NCBI GenBank assembly: GCA_014218235.1
Contig: CM024760.1
Span: 11,636,049-11,700,048, forward strand
Direction: 5' to 3'
DNA from: Colocasia esculenta
Taxonomy: Eukaryota; Streptophyta; Magnoliopsida; Alismatales; Araceae
DNA length: 64,000 nt
The notes under the pieces are model-generated. The model was not told the DNA's origin. It did not search any database and saw nothing but the letters and a program-made list of their open reading frames with translations. A program made the position numbers and the translations under genes. This document shows positions 12,411 through 23,349 of the stretch, one piece after another. Position 1 is the first letter of the stretch; each line of letters begins with the position of its first letter.

Positions 12411-14620
12411 TGTAGCACCCAGAAAATTTTAATTACATAAAAATTCAAAATAAATGGAAATAAATAATTTCCATAATACCAGAGTATTTAAACATACGTA
12501 TCATTATCGTATGTGCTAAAACACATCAGAAAATTCTATAAAAATTATAAATCAACCCCACACATTATTACTAAATGTTTCACAAAGAAATTTGTGCCAA
12601 TAAAAATCAGATTAGCCAAGTTTAAAGTGTTTCGCGACTTATTATCGTAATTCATGAATAAGTCAGAAAATCATTATCGCACGTACTTGGATGACTCAGA
12701 AAATTAAATAAAAATCATATACAGACTTAAAATAATATCCTCTAATGACCCATCAAGAAATTTGGGTCAATAAAAATTATTTGGGTTAGGTTTAAGAGTT
12801 ATTGTGATCGATTATCCAAATTAAGAAACAAGTCGGAAAACCGTTAACACGGAAATACGACGCAACCAAAAATTAAATAAAAATGTTGGAGAGACTTTCA
12901 ACATTATATATTAATGACCCAATATCATAATTGGGCCAATGGACCACATATGGCCCAAAAATCAAATAAGCAAGAAAATGCATGGAAATCCGTAGCTTAA
13001 ATAAGCTGAAATTAGAAAGAGGTAATTAGAGTGGAATTGGGAAGAGATCTTGCATTCTTGGGAACCCAAATTCGTGTTTAACTATGTTGGGAGGTTTCCT
13101 AAAGCCTCACACACTCTAACGGAGGAAGAAATCCTCAAATTAGGAAACTAATAAACCAAAACCGCAACCATAGTTCCTTGTCACAATAGGACTCCTAAAC
13201 ACCTTGGTTGCTTAAATACTCTTCACACAAACCCTAAGGTCGAGTTTACAACTTGCTGGGGTCGTGTGGAGGAGATCTTGGTGGCTGGAGAGCAAGAGAT
13301 CAAGCATACCAAGCTCATCTTCTTCCCCTTTTCCTCTGCTTCGACCTGTGCAAACTGTCTCCTTGGAGTCGACCAAAGGTAGGTCAAACCTAAATCCCAT
13401 CGTGCAAGTATTATACCCATGGAAAGAGGGTCAATTCTACATTCTAACCCAAGTGGAATGCCCAATTTCTATGCAGTATACATGGAGTATTAGGCGTTCT
13501 TCAAACAGTGGTCTGAACAAGGGATTTATGAAGAATGAGACTTCATCAACCCAAAAGGTAGGTTTTCTCGGGCCAAACCTTAAAAAATCCTATACCAATG
13601 TGTAGGGCATCAAGTTAACTTTCATTTCCCACTGATTTAATCATTTTCCATTTAGTACATCATGAGTTATAGGCGTTTCGCCAAAGTCGCGCATGTCTGA
13701 GACTTTTTATGTTCGTGATGATTTATCATGCATCTCGAGGTCAATTTAAATTATTTAAAAATCATAGTTTACATCGATTCCATGTTTCCAACAACCTTCA
13801 TGTTGAGACTTTTGTCCGAAAAGCCCTAGTTTAGGAGATATAAGCGTTGCATCAGTCGCACCCCTGTGTTCCTGCATTTTAGACGTTTTCGGTCTGCTCA
13901 TTGAAATGTGTCCGGTCCCGAGGACGTGTTTCAAGCCTCTGGTGTCACGACGCTGCTGGGAGACGCGACCATATGAAAGGTGTCCGAAGACCCCGACGCG
14001 ATTAAGGCGTTGACCCGTCAACGTCTCGCGTGGGTCTACGCGCTGCCTGGGAGTCCGGGCCGTTCTAAACCGCGGTGGTTCACCCCGACACGTTTCAGAG
14101 GGTTTTCCCGCCCAAGTTTTTTTTATATAATTTTCCGTAGATGTGCCCTTATCCTTTGCCGTGATTCAATCATGAACGCAGCCATGCATGTGGACGCGAT
14201 TTTGACTGTTCACTGTTTTTGCTGGTTTTCGCTGTGCATTGCGTTTTAAAGTGCGCCCACTGTATTGGACGCGTATTTTTAGGCTTACCCGAGGTCTGTT
14301 TAACATGATATCCCATGTGTCATTTGCATATCTTGGGTCTGAGCATTATAGGACATCTGTTAATGGCTTAAAAGTGTTTAACCCATTTAAAAAGCTTTAA
14401 GTACACGAACATTATTCTAATTGCTTTCTTAATGATATAATCACTCATGAAACTTATGTTTTACTCGTGTTACTGTTCTACCTTGATTAAATGATAATTA
14501 TTATCTTAAAACCTTGCAAACCCATGTGTAGTTAAATGCATTGTTCATCGCATGTCATCATTGTAAGAGCTTTCCGCAAGTTTGAAACCGATGGTTTGTG
14601 AATTGAGACGCGTAAAGCGG

Positions 14621-14990
14621 CGTTTCCGACGGACGTGCTCCGTCGGAAATCCGACAGTAATCCGTCGAAAACAGCACCTTCTGACAACTTTCCGTCGAAC
14701 GGTCGTCGGAAGGCATCCGTCGAAAAATTTTGGTCAGAAATTACCGACGATTACCTAATCCGTCTGTATTCCGTCAGAAATTCCGACCGAATATTCCGTC
14801 GGAAAATCTGTCGAAAAATCGGTCAATGAATTCCGACTGAAATCCGTCAGAAAAGAAGTCAGAATGTCCGTTGGAACTTGCCGACCGAAAGAATCCGTCG
14901 GAACTTCCGACAGAAATACCGACGAATATATTTCGTCGGTCAACTACACATATCCGACGGAAACTATCTATCGGAAAAACCGTCGGAAAT
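14621..14990. repeat. CACTA left subterminal repeats
   Basis: Many closely spaced variants of TCCGTCGGAA and TTCCGACGG occur in both orientations. In this superfamily such clusters bind the accessory TNPA-type protein. Confidence 0.85.
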
Positions 14991-15330
14991 ATGTAATATT
15001 TTAAAAAAAAATTGTAGAAATTAACAATAATAAATTATAAAACCTGCTAAAATATTCATGCATTCCACAATAGAAGGTACTCACAATGAAACATAAAATC
15101 ATAAAACATAACTAATACAAAATCATAAATAATCATAAATGTTAAAAATCAAGACAAGTCTACTGGATCGTCCGCCGTCCCCGTCTCCTGATAGTCAGGT
15201 GCTGGAGGATCCTATATTAAAAAAAAATAATATGAGAAATATTAATAAAAATTACTATACAAATATTATTTTCAAAATTTTAAATTTAAAACATGTGATT
15301 ATTCCTCAAGTTTAATAAGAAAATATTTTG

Positions 15331-16796
15331 GATCCTTTAGACTTGGGTTTTTTTTAGATCTGTCATTTGAACGTCTAACTCAATCCGGGAATCCAAATCG
15401 GATTCCGTCACTTCGCACGCGTCAATTTCACCTACCCGCTCGTGTCGGAGCGAACATCACGTCGATCGGATCTCTATTTGTGATTTTGGACCCCCGGGTT
15501 GCGTGTTTTGATTATTTAGACTTGGATTTTTTTAGATCCGTCATTTCAACGCCCAACCCAATCCGGGAATCCAAATCGGATTCCGTCTTCGCACATGTCA
15601 ATTTAACCCACTCGGTCGTGTCAGAGAGAATGACACGCCGATCAGATCCCTATTTGGGATTTTGGACCCTCGGGTTGTGTGTTTTAATCCTTTAGAATTG
15701 AGTTTTTTTAGATCCGTCATTTCAACGCCCAACCCAATTCGGGAATCCAAATCAGATTCCGTCAGTTCGCATATGTCAACTTAACCCACCCAGTCGTGTC
15801 GGAGCGAACGACATGCCGATCAGATCCCTATTTGTGATTTTGGACCCCGGGTTGTGTGTTTTAATCCTTTAGACTTGGGTTTTTTTATATCCGTCATTTC
15901 AACGCCCAACCCAATCCGGGAATCCAAATCGGATTCCGTCAGTTCACACACGTCAAATTAATCCACCCGGTCGTGTCGGAGCGAACGACACGCCGATCAG
16001 ATCCCTATTTGGGATTTTGGACCCCCGGATTGTGTGTTTTAATCCTTTAGACTTAGATTTTTTTAGATCCATCATTTCAACGCCCAACCCAATCCGGGAT
16101 TCTAAATCGGATTCCGTTAGTTCGCACACGTCAATTTAACCCACCTGGTCGTGTCGGAGCAAACGACACGCCGATCACATCCCTATTTGGGATTTTGAAC
16201 CCCCGGGTTGCGTGTTTTAATCCTTTAGACTTAGGTTTTTTTAGATCCGTCATTTCAACGTCCAACCTAATTCGGGATTCCAAATCGGATTCCGTCAGTT
16301 CGCACACGTCAATTTAACCCACTCGGTCGTGTCGGAGTGAAAGACACGCCGATCATATCTCTATTTGTGATTTTGGACCCCCGAGTTGCGTGTTTTGATC
16401 ATTCTTGGGTTTTTTTAGATCCGTCATTTGAACGCCCAACCCAATCTGGGAATCCAAATCGGATTCCGTCAGTTCGCACATGTCAATTTAACCCACCCGG
16501 TCGTGTCGGAGCAAACGACACGCCGATCACATCCCTATTTGGGATTTTGGACCCCCGGGTTGCGTGTTTTAATCCTTTAGACTTGGGTTTTTTTAGATCC
16601 ATCATTTCAACGCCCAACCCAATCTGGGATTCCAAATCGAATTCCGTTAGTTCGCACACGTCAATTTAACCCACCCGGTCGTGTCAGAGCGAACGGCACG
16701 CCGATCAGATCCCTATATGGGATTTTGGACCCCCCGGGTTGCGTGTTTTGATCATTTAGACTTGGATTTTTTTTTAGATCCATCATTTCAACGCCC
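15331..16796. repeat. 177-bp tandem array, about 8 copies
   Basis: The landmark GATTTTGGACCCCCGGGTTG recurs near 15481, 15657, 15836, 16013, 16190, 16368, 16545 and 16721, giving a period of 176-179 bp. Units are similar but not identical. The array runs from GATCCTTTAGACTT at 15331 to a partial unit ending CAACGCCC at 16796. Short ORFs in it arise from the repeat. Confidence 0.93.
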
Positions 16797-17027
16797 TTTA
16801 CACTTCTGTTTATTTTAGAATAGCAATTTGAGCACTCATGTGGCTTTTTTACCCTTCTATAAGTTGATTATATAAAGAGACCTTCTTTATAGGTTAATTA
16901 ATTTAGATTTCTTTTTTTCCCTTTTGACATTCTTTAGTGGTTTTATTTCATTCAAACTATATGAAATTAATAGTAATATTGACCTGAGGGGCTGGCTGTG
17001 AGGGGCGTACTCCCTGCGTGGCTGAGA

Positions 17028-17938
17028 TCAACGCTCGACCATAACGCCAAAGTGCTTCTGTAGCTCTTCCCATAGCTCTTCCCGGATGAGGGTTCTAATC
17101 TCCTCTACACTGCTGCCGGGCGGCGCAGCAGATGAACTCGCGTATGCCGGAGGAGCGACCGAACTCGCATATGAGGACAACACTGGAGTAGTATCCAGGT
17201 TGTCCCCAAAGCCGTACACTCGACCCTTCCTTGGCCCTCCCGCTGCATCGACCCAAGCCTCCGGATCCAAGTCTGGCTGGGGAGTGCCCTCTGCATAGCG
17301 ATCCGCCATCGTCCTGTCATAGGTTTCCTGCATAACAAATTAAAACTAAATTATTGAAAACACATTATTTTAATATCTTAATTGAATTCAAAATTTATAG
17401 CTTGACTTACAGCAATTGTGCGAGCACTCTCACTGACATAGTCATCCGTCCCCTTCCGCTTATGAGTCCGATCAAATAACTCGCGAAAAGTAGGGGCACG
17501 CTCGAGCTCGCGATGCTTAAAATTCAACAAAATTAGTTAGTTTCACAATAATAATCAATGTATTAAGCAATTGAACAATAATATGCTTACCAATTTTTGG
17601 TTGTGGGTCGCATAAGATACGGACTCACTAGTATGCATATTCTTCTCCGGATGAGTTGATCGGTTGCGTTTTGCCGCCTGTGACCGCTCATGCCATGGTC
17701 CAATAGCCCAACGCTCACAAAGGGACTCTCAATAGTCTTTCCTCAGCCAAATAGGGCCGTAATCCAGCCAAGCCATAGGATCCCAGTTGTCTGTGGTCTT
17801 AATTACCTTGTCCCGGGCCTCCCACATCGACTTTCTTAAATTAGTTTGGGCAGTAGACTCCCAGACGGCTCGAGCTCGAGGGAGATCCTCAGGTCTCGTG
17901 AACGCGTACCTCAGCTGTAAAGAAATAAAATTACTCAA
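17028..17938 (-). pseudogene. CACTA transposase-like gene (Ptta/En/Spm, Transposase_24-like), broken
   Basis: Read on the minus strand, several segments match the plant Ptta/En/Spm (PF03004-like) protein: a Trp- and Arg-rich block at 17938-17729; a block with NRSTHP and the HTSES signature at about 17720-17590; a block with FRELFDRTHKRK at about 17520-17410; and a final exon at 17333-17028 containing a GRVYGFGD motif. AT-rich introns separate them. A TGA at 17731-17729 interrupts the first block, and its frame continues past the stop with family-like residues, so the stop is probably a nonsense mutation. No catalytic DDE transposase exon was found. The family assignment is from recognised motifs. 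Confidence 0.7.
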
Positions 17939-19950
17939 CTTTCTGCACTAACAGAGATAGTAATTAAATAAACAACTTTAAATCAGTAAAAATTAATAAA
18001 CTAAACAGTAAACAACCATGACTCAAGAAGAGGAAGCAGATAAGAAGAGTCCAAGAAAATTCCATCTATAACAACTCTCTAAAAAAACACTCTCACAGAT
18101 TTTTTCCTTCTTTCATGATTTGATGACAGAAGTCTCAGCAATTTGATTAAGCAAAGCCTTGATGTAGTCATCTACTAAGTACCAAGCCACGAGTAAGCCT
18201 AAGACACAGGCCAAGTGTCTCATAGAGGACAAACTGACATATCAAGATCTCATGCCAAATTCTTCTAAAGGAAAGTTGGATTGTTGCTAGATAAGGATAT
18301 TGGATTTGATCCCAAAAAGGGATTGAGAAGAACAGTGATGTATATTGATAAAAAGTTTGACATGAGCAAATGGTTCTCAAATGCCCCAGTGTTTTGATAG
18401 CAAACTTCAAAATGCCCCAGGCATATTATCACATGGATTTTAATAGATGTATAATAAGTTTCGGCTACAGTTTTTTTACTAATTAATTCACCAAAATAAA
18501 AAGGATTTTTTTTTACTTCTAAAGCATATATTGTAAATCTGCCATTTTTGCTAAAATGTTGTTAAAAATATCTATTAAATCCCAGCAAAAATGCCGCTGG
18601 GGTGAACTTCTGTTAAAGAAAAGAGCAAATATTCATCACAGATTCCATTCTTCCTGTTAGTTGAACATTTTTATGGGATACCCTTAAGGGGCAGGAAACA
18701 TATTACCCATAGTTTTATCCATGGGCAGTCTTGTCATTTCAAGAATTACTCTGAACTATGATTAGCTGGAGGTGTGGTAATGCCCATGTGTTCACATTGA
18801 TGCCTTCTGCAATGCTGGAGATTCAACATGGATATTGAAACAATATTTTAAGAAAGATGTCAGATGTGCACTATTTGTTGTAATGGTTTACATGCAAAAT
18901 CTCAAATAAAAATTAGGAAGAAAATCTCTGCTCAAATACCTTTCACAAACTCTCTCCTATTTTTTTAGGAAAGAATCACATCCTTACTTAACTTTCCAAT
19001 AAAATGAACATATTGACTCATTATTCGCAACAATTGGTATCATATTTTCAGCATTACCTTCTTTTCAGATTTTAGCATCTTTGACATGTGAAGAAGCATT
19101 GAAAGATCTTAAAATAAAAACTCCACTAATGCCCTAGAAGGTCAATCAATATTTACCTTTTCCAATCCCTCCATGCATCAAACATGACATTATAACCGTA
19201 TTTCAATGAATTCATTATAACAGCTTTTCTGCAGTACGACTCCACAACCTTCTATGGTAGAGGTTTTCATTGGCACAATTTTGACATTAGCACACTATTT
19301 CTTTTAATCTTACATATATACCAAATGTTTTTTTATTTCTTACTCATGCACACATGCTTATGACATGGCCACATGCTAGAAACTTTTCAGAAGTTTATGT
19401 TACTATCTAACAGTAACTAAACACTGATTAAATGAGATTTAACTAAACATGCTTATCATGATTATAAAAACTTCATAAATTAATAACTATTAAAAATAGA
19501 AGTTAGAACATGCTTAGATTTTTATCTTAGGCTACTTACATGTGAAATAACACATTTATAACTTTGTAGAATTTTTGAAGCATTATAACTATCTTTTGAA
19601 TTTAAATCAAATTTCAAGAGGATATTATGTAAATGCTTAAAAATTCTACAAAAGGGATAAAATGGGTTAAATTGTCTATAACAAGCTTATGATACTCAAA
19701 ATCCTATATCAAAATATTCTAAACATATTTCATGGTATAACTACTTTACAAAAATTAAATTTAACATGCATATGGTTAATTCTCATATAAGCAAAAAATA
19801 TATAAATTCTATAATTATCAAGAAAATATTCGAGGCTTCATGAACCTCTCATAGTGCTCAACACACTATGACAGAACCGTCAAAACCTATAAATACACAC
19901 AAATCTCACAAAATCATTAAATACATTCTATTCAGAAAATTTAGAAAAAT
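17939..19950. other. AT-rich CACTA interior, no gene seen
   Basis: No convincing coding exon was found. The minus-strand ORF at 18168-18410 has no recognisable domain. Confidence 0.5.
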
Positions 19951-20247
19951 GAAGGGGGTGGCAGGGGTGAGGAATGGAGGGGGAGGGGGGTGGCCGGTTA
20001 GGGGAGGGGGGGGGCGCCTGTTGGGGAAGGGAGGGGGAGGGGGGACGACAGGGGAGGCGGGGTCTAGGATGAGAGGGGGAGGGGGGCCGACAAGGGGGGT
20101 CGCCAGTTAGGGGAGGGGGCGACAGAGGAGGGGGGGTTGGACGGGAGGGGGAGGGGGGCCGACTGGGGGTGGGTCGCCGGTTGGGGGAGGGGGGGGAGCG
20201 CCGGTTGCCGGAGGGAGGTAGCGGGGGTGGGGAAGAGAGGGGGGGGA
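19951..20247 (+). repeat. G-run purine-rich repeat, G-quadruplex prone
   Basis: About 300 bp dominated by runs of 4-10 G separated by one or two other bases, with recurring blocks such as GGCCGGTTAGGGGAGG. The complementary strand yields spurious long Pro/Ser-rich ORFs. Confidence 0.9.
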
Positions 20248-20284
20248 TACATACCTGGCTGGCGGCACCGGTGGCAGAGCACGG

Positions 20285-20560
20285 CAGTGCGACAGGGCCG
20301 GTCGAGGCTGCCGGCGGTGGCACGGCAGGCGGCGAGGGGCGCGGCGGCGAGGGGCGCGGAGGCGAGCGGCGACGGGGCCGGTCGGGGCGGCTGGCAGTGG
20401 CTCGGCAGGCAGCGAGGGGCGCGGTGGCGAGCGGCGACGGGGCCGGTCGGGGCGGCCGGCGGTGGGGCGACAGGCAGCAAGGGCGCGGCGGCGAGCGGCG
20501 AGCGTGAGAGAGAGAGAGGGAGAGAGAGAGAGAGCGGGAGAGGGAGAGAGAGGGTGGGTT
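20285..20560. repeat. GC-rich imperfect tandem repeat plus GA run
   Basis: Diverged repeats of about 60-70 bp centred on GGCGACGGGGCCGGTCGGGGCGG, followed by a GA-rich microsatellite at about 20505-20555. All of it is inside the CACTA element. Confidence 0.75.
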
Positions 20561-20587
20561 TCGTGGGGATGGCGGGAGAGGGAAAAG

Positions 20588-20790
20588 GTAGTTTTGCCGA
20601 CGGATATTCCGACAGGCATATTTCCGTCGGAATATCCGTCGGTAAGCTATGAGTACCGACAAATATTTCTGACGGAAATATTTCAATCAGAAGTTCTGAT
20701 GGATTTTCTGACGGAAAATGTTCCGTCGTAATAACCGTCAGAATTTCCGACAGATAATTATCCGTCGTAAATACCCGTCGGTAATGGCGC
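20588..20790. repeat. CACTA right subterminal repeats
   Basis: A cluster of TCCGTCGG/CCGACGGA variants in both orientations next to the right terminus, the counterpart of the left cluster. Confidence 0.85.
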
Positions 20791-22216
20791 ATTTTCTTGT
20801 GGTGACACTTGCAGATCTAGGCAGCCCTTTTCTTGGGAAATTGGAAGCTCTCTACCGGTCATTCCGAATCGGTAGACTAGCGACCTTTTCTCCAAGGCCT
20901 CCGTAAATCTCCTCTGACCATGGATTCCCACATGGCCGACGAGTTGGTTATACCATTGAAGTTCCCTGGAGATAGCGTGCACTTCCTCTCTCATCTTATT
21001 CTCGTGAGTGTGATTTACAATATAGACTAAAGCCATTAATGTAAAGATTGAATTAAAGTATAAATCATGTCGTTATGCTGCCAAATTTATCTCTTGACCA
21101 TTGTTATTATAGAATCATGTTCAATTTACTTATTACTTGTTCTCATCATCATCATGAACATGACGTTACACATGCTTACATCTTGAAACTCTCATTTGCC
21201 ATTATTAATGACTGTGGGTATCTACATTTAAAATTTAAGTGAGATGCTGATCGGGCACGGCGAGTGTCCAAGGGCTCCAATCTAGCCCCAATGACGGAGA
21301 GTCATAAATATATTGTTAACCATGGGGTATAATGATTACTGGTGTTGAATCTGCGCTGGGAGTCGTGCGTGTCGTGTTGAATGATAGATACAATAACCAC
21401 ATACACGTGTCCTAGTGTACATTCTTGATGGATCTTTTCTTGGTGTACGTTAGTGTCTACGTGCCTGATTAGTGTTACATTATCGTGCTCGTGCGTACTT
21501 GCTTGCTTGCGTGATATGGCCATCCTGCATTTATTGCAAACAGTGATATCTTGCGTTCTTGAAAGCTATTGACATCAAGTGAAATCTTGCGTGCTTGTAC
21601 AAGTGATATATTGCTCATTCTATCAGGTTATATCGTTCTAAAATTTTGTTCTATCATGATCTCTCTATCTAGCTTCTTCATGTATCGTGTTTAAGGCGCT
21701 TTATTCGTACATGCATATCATGACATTCATCGTGCTTACCTAGTTCTAAATTGTTAATCACTTATATCATTGCCCACACATTGAGATATAAATTCTACTG
21801 GGCTAGTTTGCTCATCCCCTACTTTTAACCAATCTAGGTGAATATGATGTTCAAGAGAAGGAACAAGTCGAGGATGGGAATGCGTCCGAGTGATGAGTGT
21901 TCCAACTATGAGTCTAGTTATAGTACTTTGCTTTGAGTGTTAGATTCATGTAGTAGGAAGTGAGGTATTATGTACTTTTCTTTTTATTGAGTCTTAGTCC
22001 TGTAATAGTTTCCATTTAGAATACAATGAGTTGAGATTTAAATACAAGATTAGTTGAGTTCAATATTTGGGCCCTATTCTGATGTTGTGTTGTTATACAC
22101 TTAGTGCGTGCTAGCTAGAGGCTTATTTTCTGACTGTTCATGTCTCGAGATATCGACTCGAATTATTTTCGCATTATTAATTTTCCGCTGCGAAATTATC
22201 GGGACGTGACAACGTA

Positions 22217-23349
22217 CGTAGAAGTTAAAGATTCGTGCAACCTTCACCAACTAAGTGATGCACTCATGCAATTGAGTACGCGAGCGGACTGTGTACTCAA
22301 ACTCCATTATCGACCATTTTGACGCAAATGGACCCACCAATTGCCTAAAGACCCCAATTGGTCTTCAGAGTTGGGGGCAAGAGCCTCATGTCCTTTTGTG
22401 GTCGTGCATCCTCCGTAATATTTTGATGAGTAATGTTGTATTTTTTATTAGTCGGAAGCATAACATGTTGTAGAGAGGTCGTGTCTCAATTCTGAATATC
22501 ATTCTTATATGGCTTGTATAGATTATTGTGCTATTTGTGTGTACTAAAATAGATATTTATATGTATTTTTTGAAGATCTAAAAAAATAGTGCATTAAATG
22601 TACTTGGGGCCGCGCCTCTTCACATGACGCGCTGTGAAAGGGCACGGCCCCTCCACATCATACTATGCTTTTGGCTATTGGGAGCATAGCATTTCTCTAT
22701 TCTGATGGATGCAGAATCCACTCCATTTATGCAGAATCCACTCTGCCCGGGACCTGCCCGACCAGGTGCCGAGGAGAGGCTGAAAGGCCGACTATTTTGC
22801 CACCGAGGATGGTTGACCAAGAAGAGGCGACGAAGAATGCCATGAACATCCTATATATCCTGTGGCAGGAGAGGCGCTAGCTAGGCCAAATGGGAAGAGG
22901 GCTCAAAGGTAGGGGTGGGATGGGTTGGAGAGGGGAGAGGGGCAGGTTAGGGGGGCAAGGCTTAGCGCGAGATCAACCCCATGAACTCTATCTTCATAGC
23001 CACCAAGTAGCCCATCGAGCATTCCCTGATCCAGATCGTGGGGATCACCAAGTTGACGAACAGGTTCATGTAATTAAGATTATCTCCTTATTTAATCTAA
23101 GTTTTGATGATAACAAGATTCTTAATGATGGTTTGATACTAAGAAAATAAGTCATTTGATAGTAAAATTATTTTTAATGACAATATCTGATTTAGAACTG
23201 TCATGATAAAATTAAATGAGAAGACATAAAGTTATATACATTGATTGAATAAAAATATTTATGACTATATCTCAATCACAAGAAACAAATCTAAATCATT
23301 GTGAAATACGAGTCTCTAGAGACATTTAATGTAATATCATTTTTCCTTG
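22217..23349. other. Between retroelements, no gene recognised
   Basis: Older flanking sequence. A GC-richer part at 22600-23070 contains a short stretch (about 22970-23070) that reads NPMNSIFIATK, a stop, then PIEHSLIQIVGITKL. It looks like a decayed exon fragment, but I cannot assign it to a family. Confidence 0.4.

Larger units (their letters stand above)
14615..20804. mobile_element. CACTA (En/Spm-like) element, 6.2 kb, left end truncated
   Basis: The right end reads inward as CACCACAAGAAAATGCGCC, a typical plant CACTA terminus with one change. The left end starts AAGCGGCG and lacks the CACTACAAGAAAA tip, so the element is truncated there. Both ends carry dense subterminal repeats built on TCCGTCGG/CCGACGGA. 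Inside are a 177-bp tandem array, a broken transposase-like gene on the minus strand and G-rich repeats. No intact catalytic transposase was found, so it is probably non-autonomous. Confidence 0.9.
7197..22211 (+). mobile_element. Gag-only LTR retrotransposon (TR-GAG/LARD type)
   Basis: A complete non-autonomous element flanked by the 5-bp TSD ACGTA at 7192-7196 and 22212-22216. It has LTRs of about 3.6 kb beginning TGTAGCAC and ending GTGACA, a tRNA-Met PBS, a PPT, and only 1.6 kb of internal DNA with a broken gag and no protease, reverse transcriptase (RT), RNase H or integrase. The 3' LTR is split by a CACTA element; removing that leaves an LTR length matching the 5' LTR. The gag resembles that of the gypsy element on the minus strand at 28.6-31.1 kb, so a full-length relative of that type could have mobilised it in trans (inference). 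By eye the two LTRs differ at a few percent of sites. Confidence 0.93.
12411..22211 (+). repeat. 3' LTR of the gag-only element, split by CACTA
   Basis: LTR sequence occupies 12411-14614 and 20805-22211, about 3.61 kb in total, the same as the 5' LTR. The interruption is the CACTA element. Compared with the intact LTR, about 9 bp of flank (9395-9403 in the 5' LTR) is missing at the left junction, or 12 bp if a 3-bp TSD once stood there. Confidence 0.92.

Noticed and set aside
15480..16669. ORFs with repeated WTLG-like words
   Set aside because: They are readings of the 177-bp tandem units.
19928..20792. Minus-strand Pro/Ser-rich ORFs of up to 252 codons
   Set aside because: They arise from the G-run and GC-rich tandem repeats of the CACTA element and show no domain.
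22970..23070. Possible exon fragment reading NPMNSIFIATK
   Set aside because: Too short, contains a stop, and I cannot name a family.
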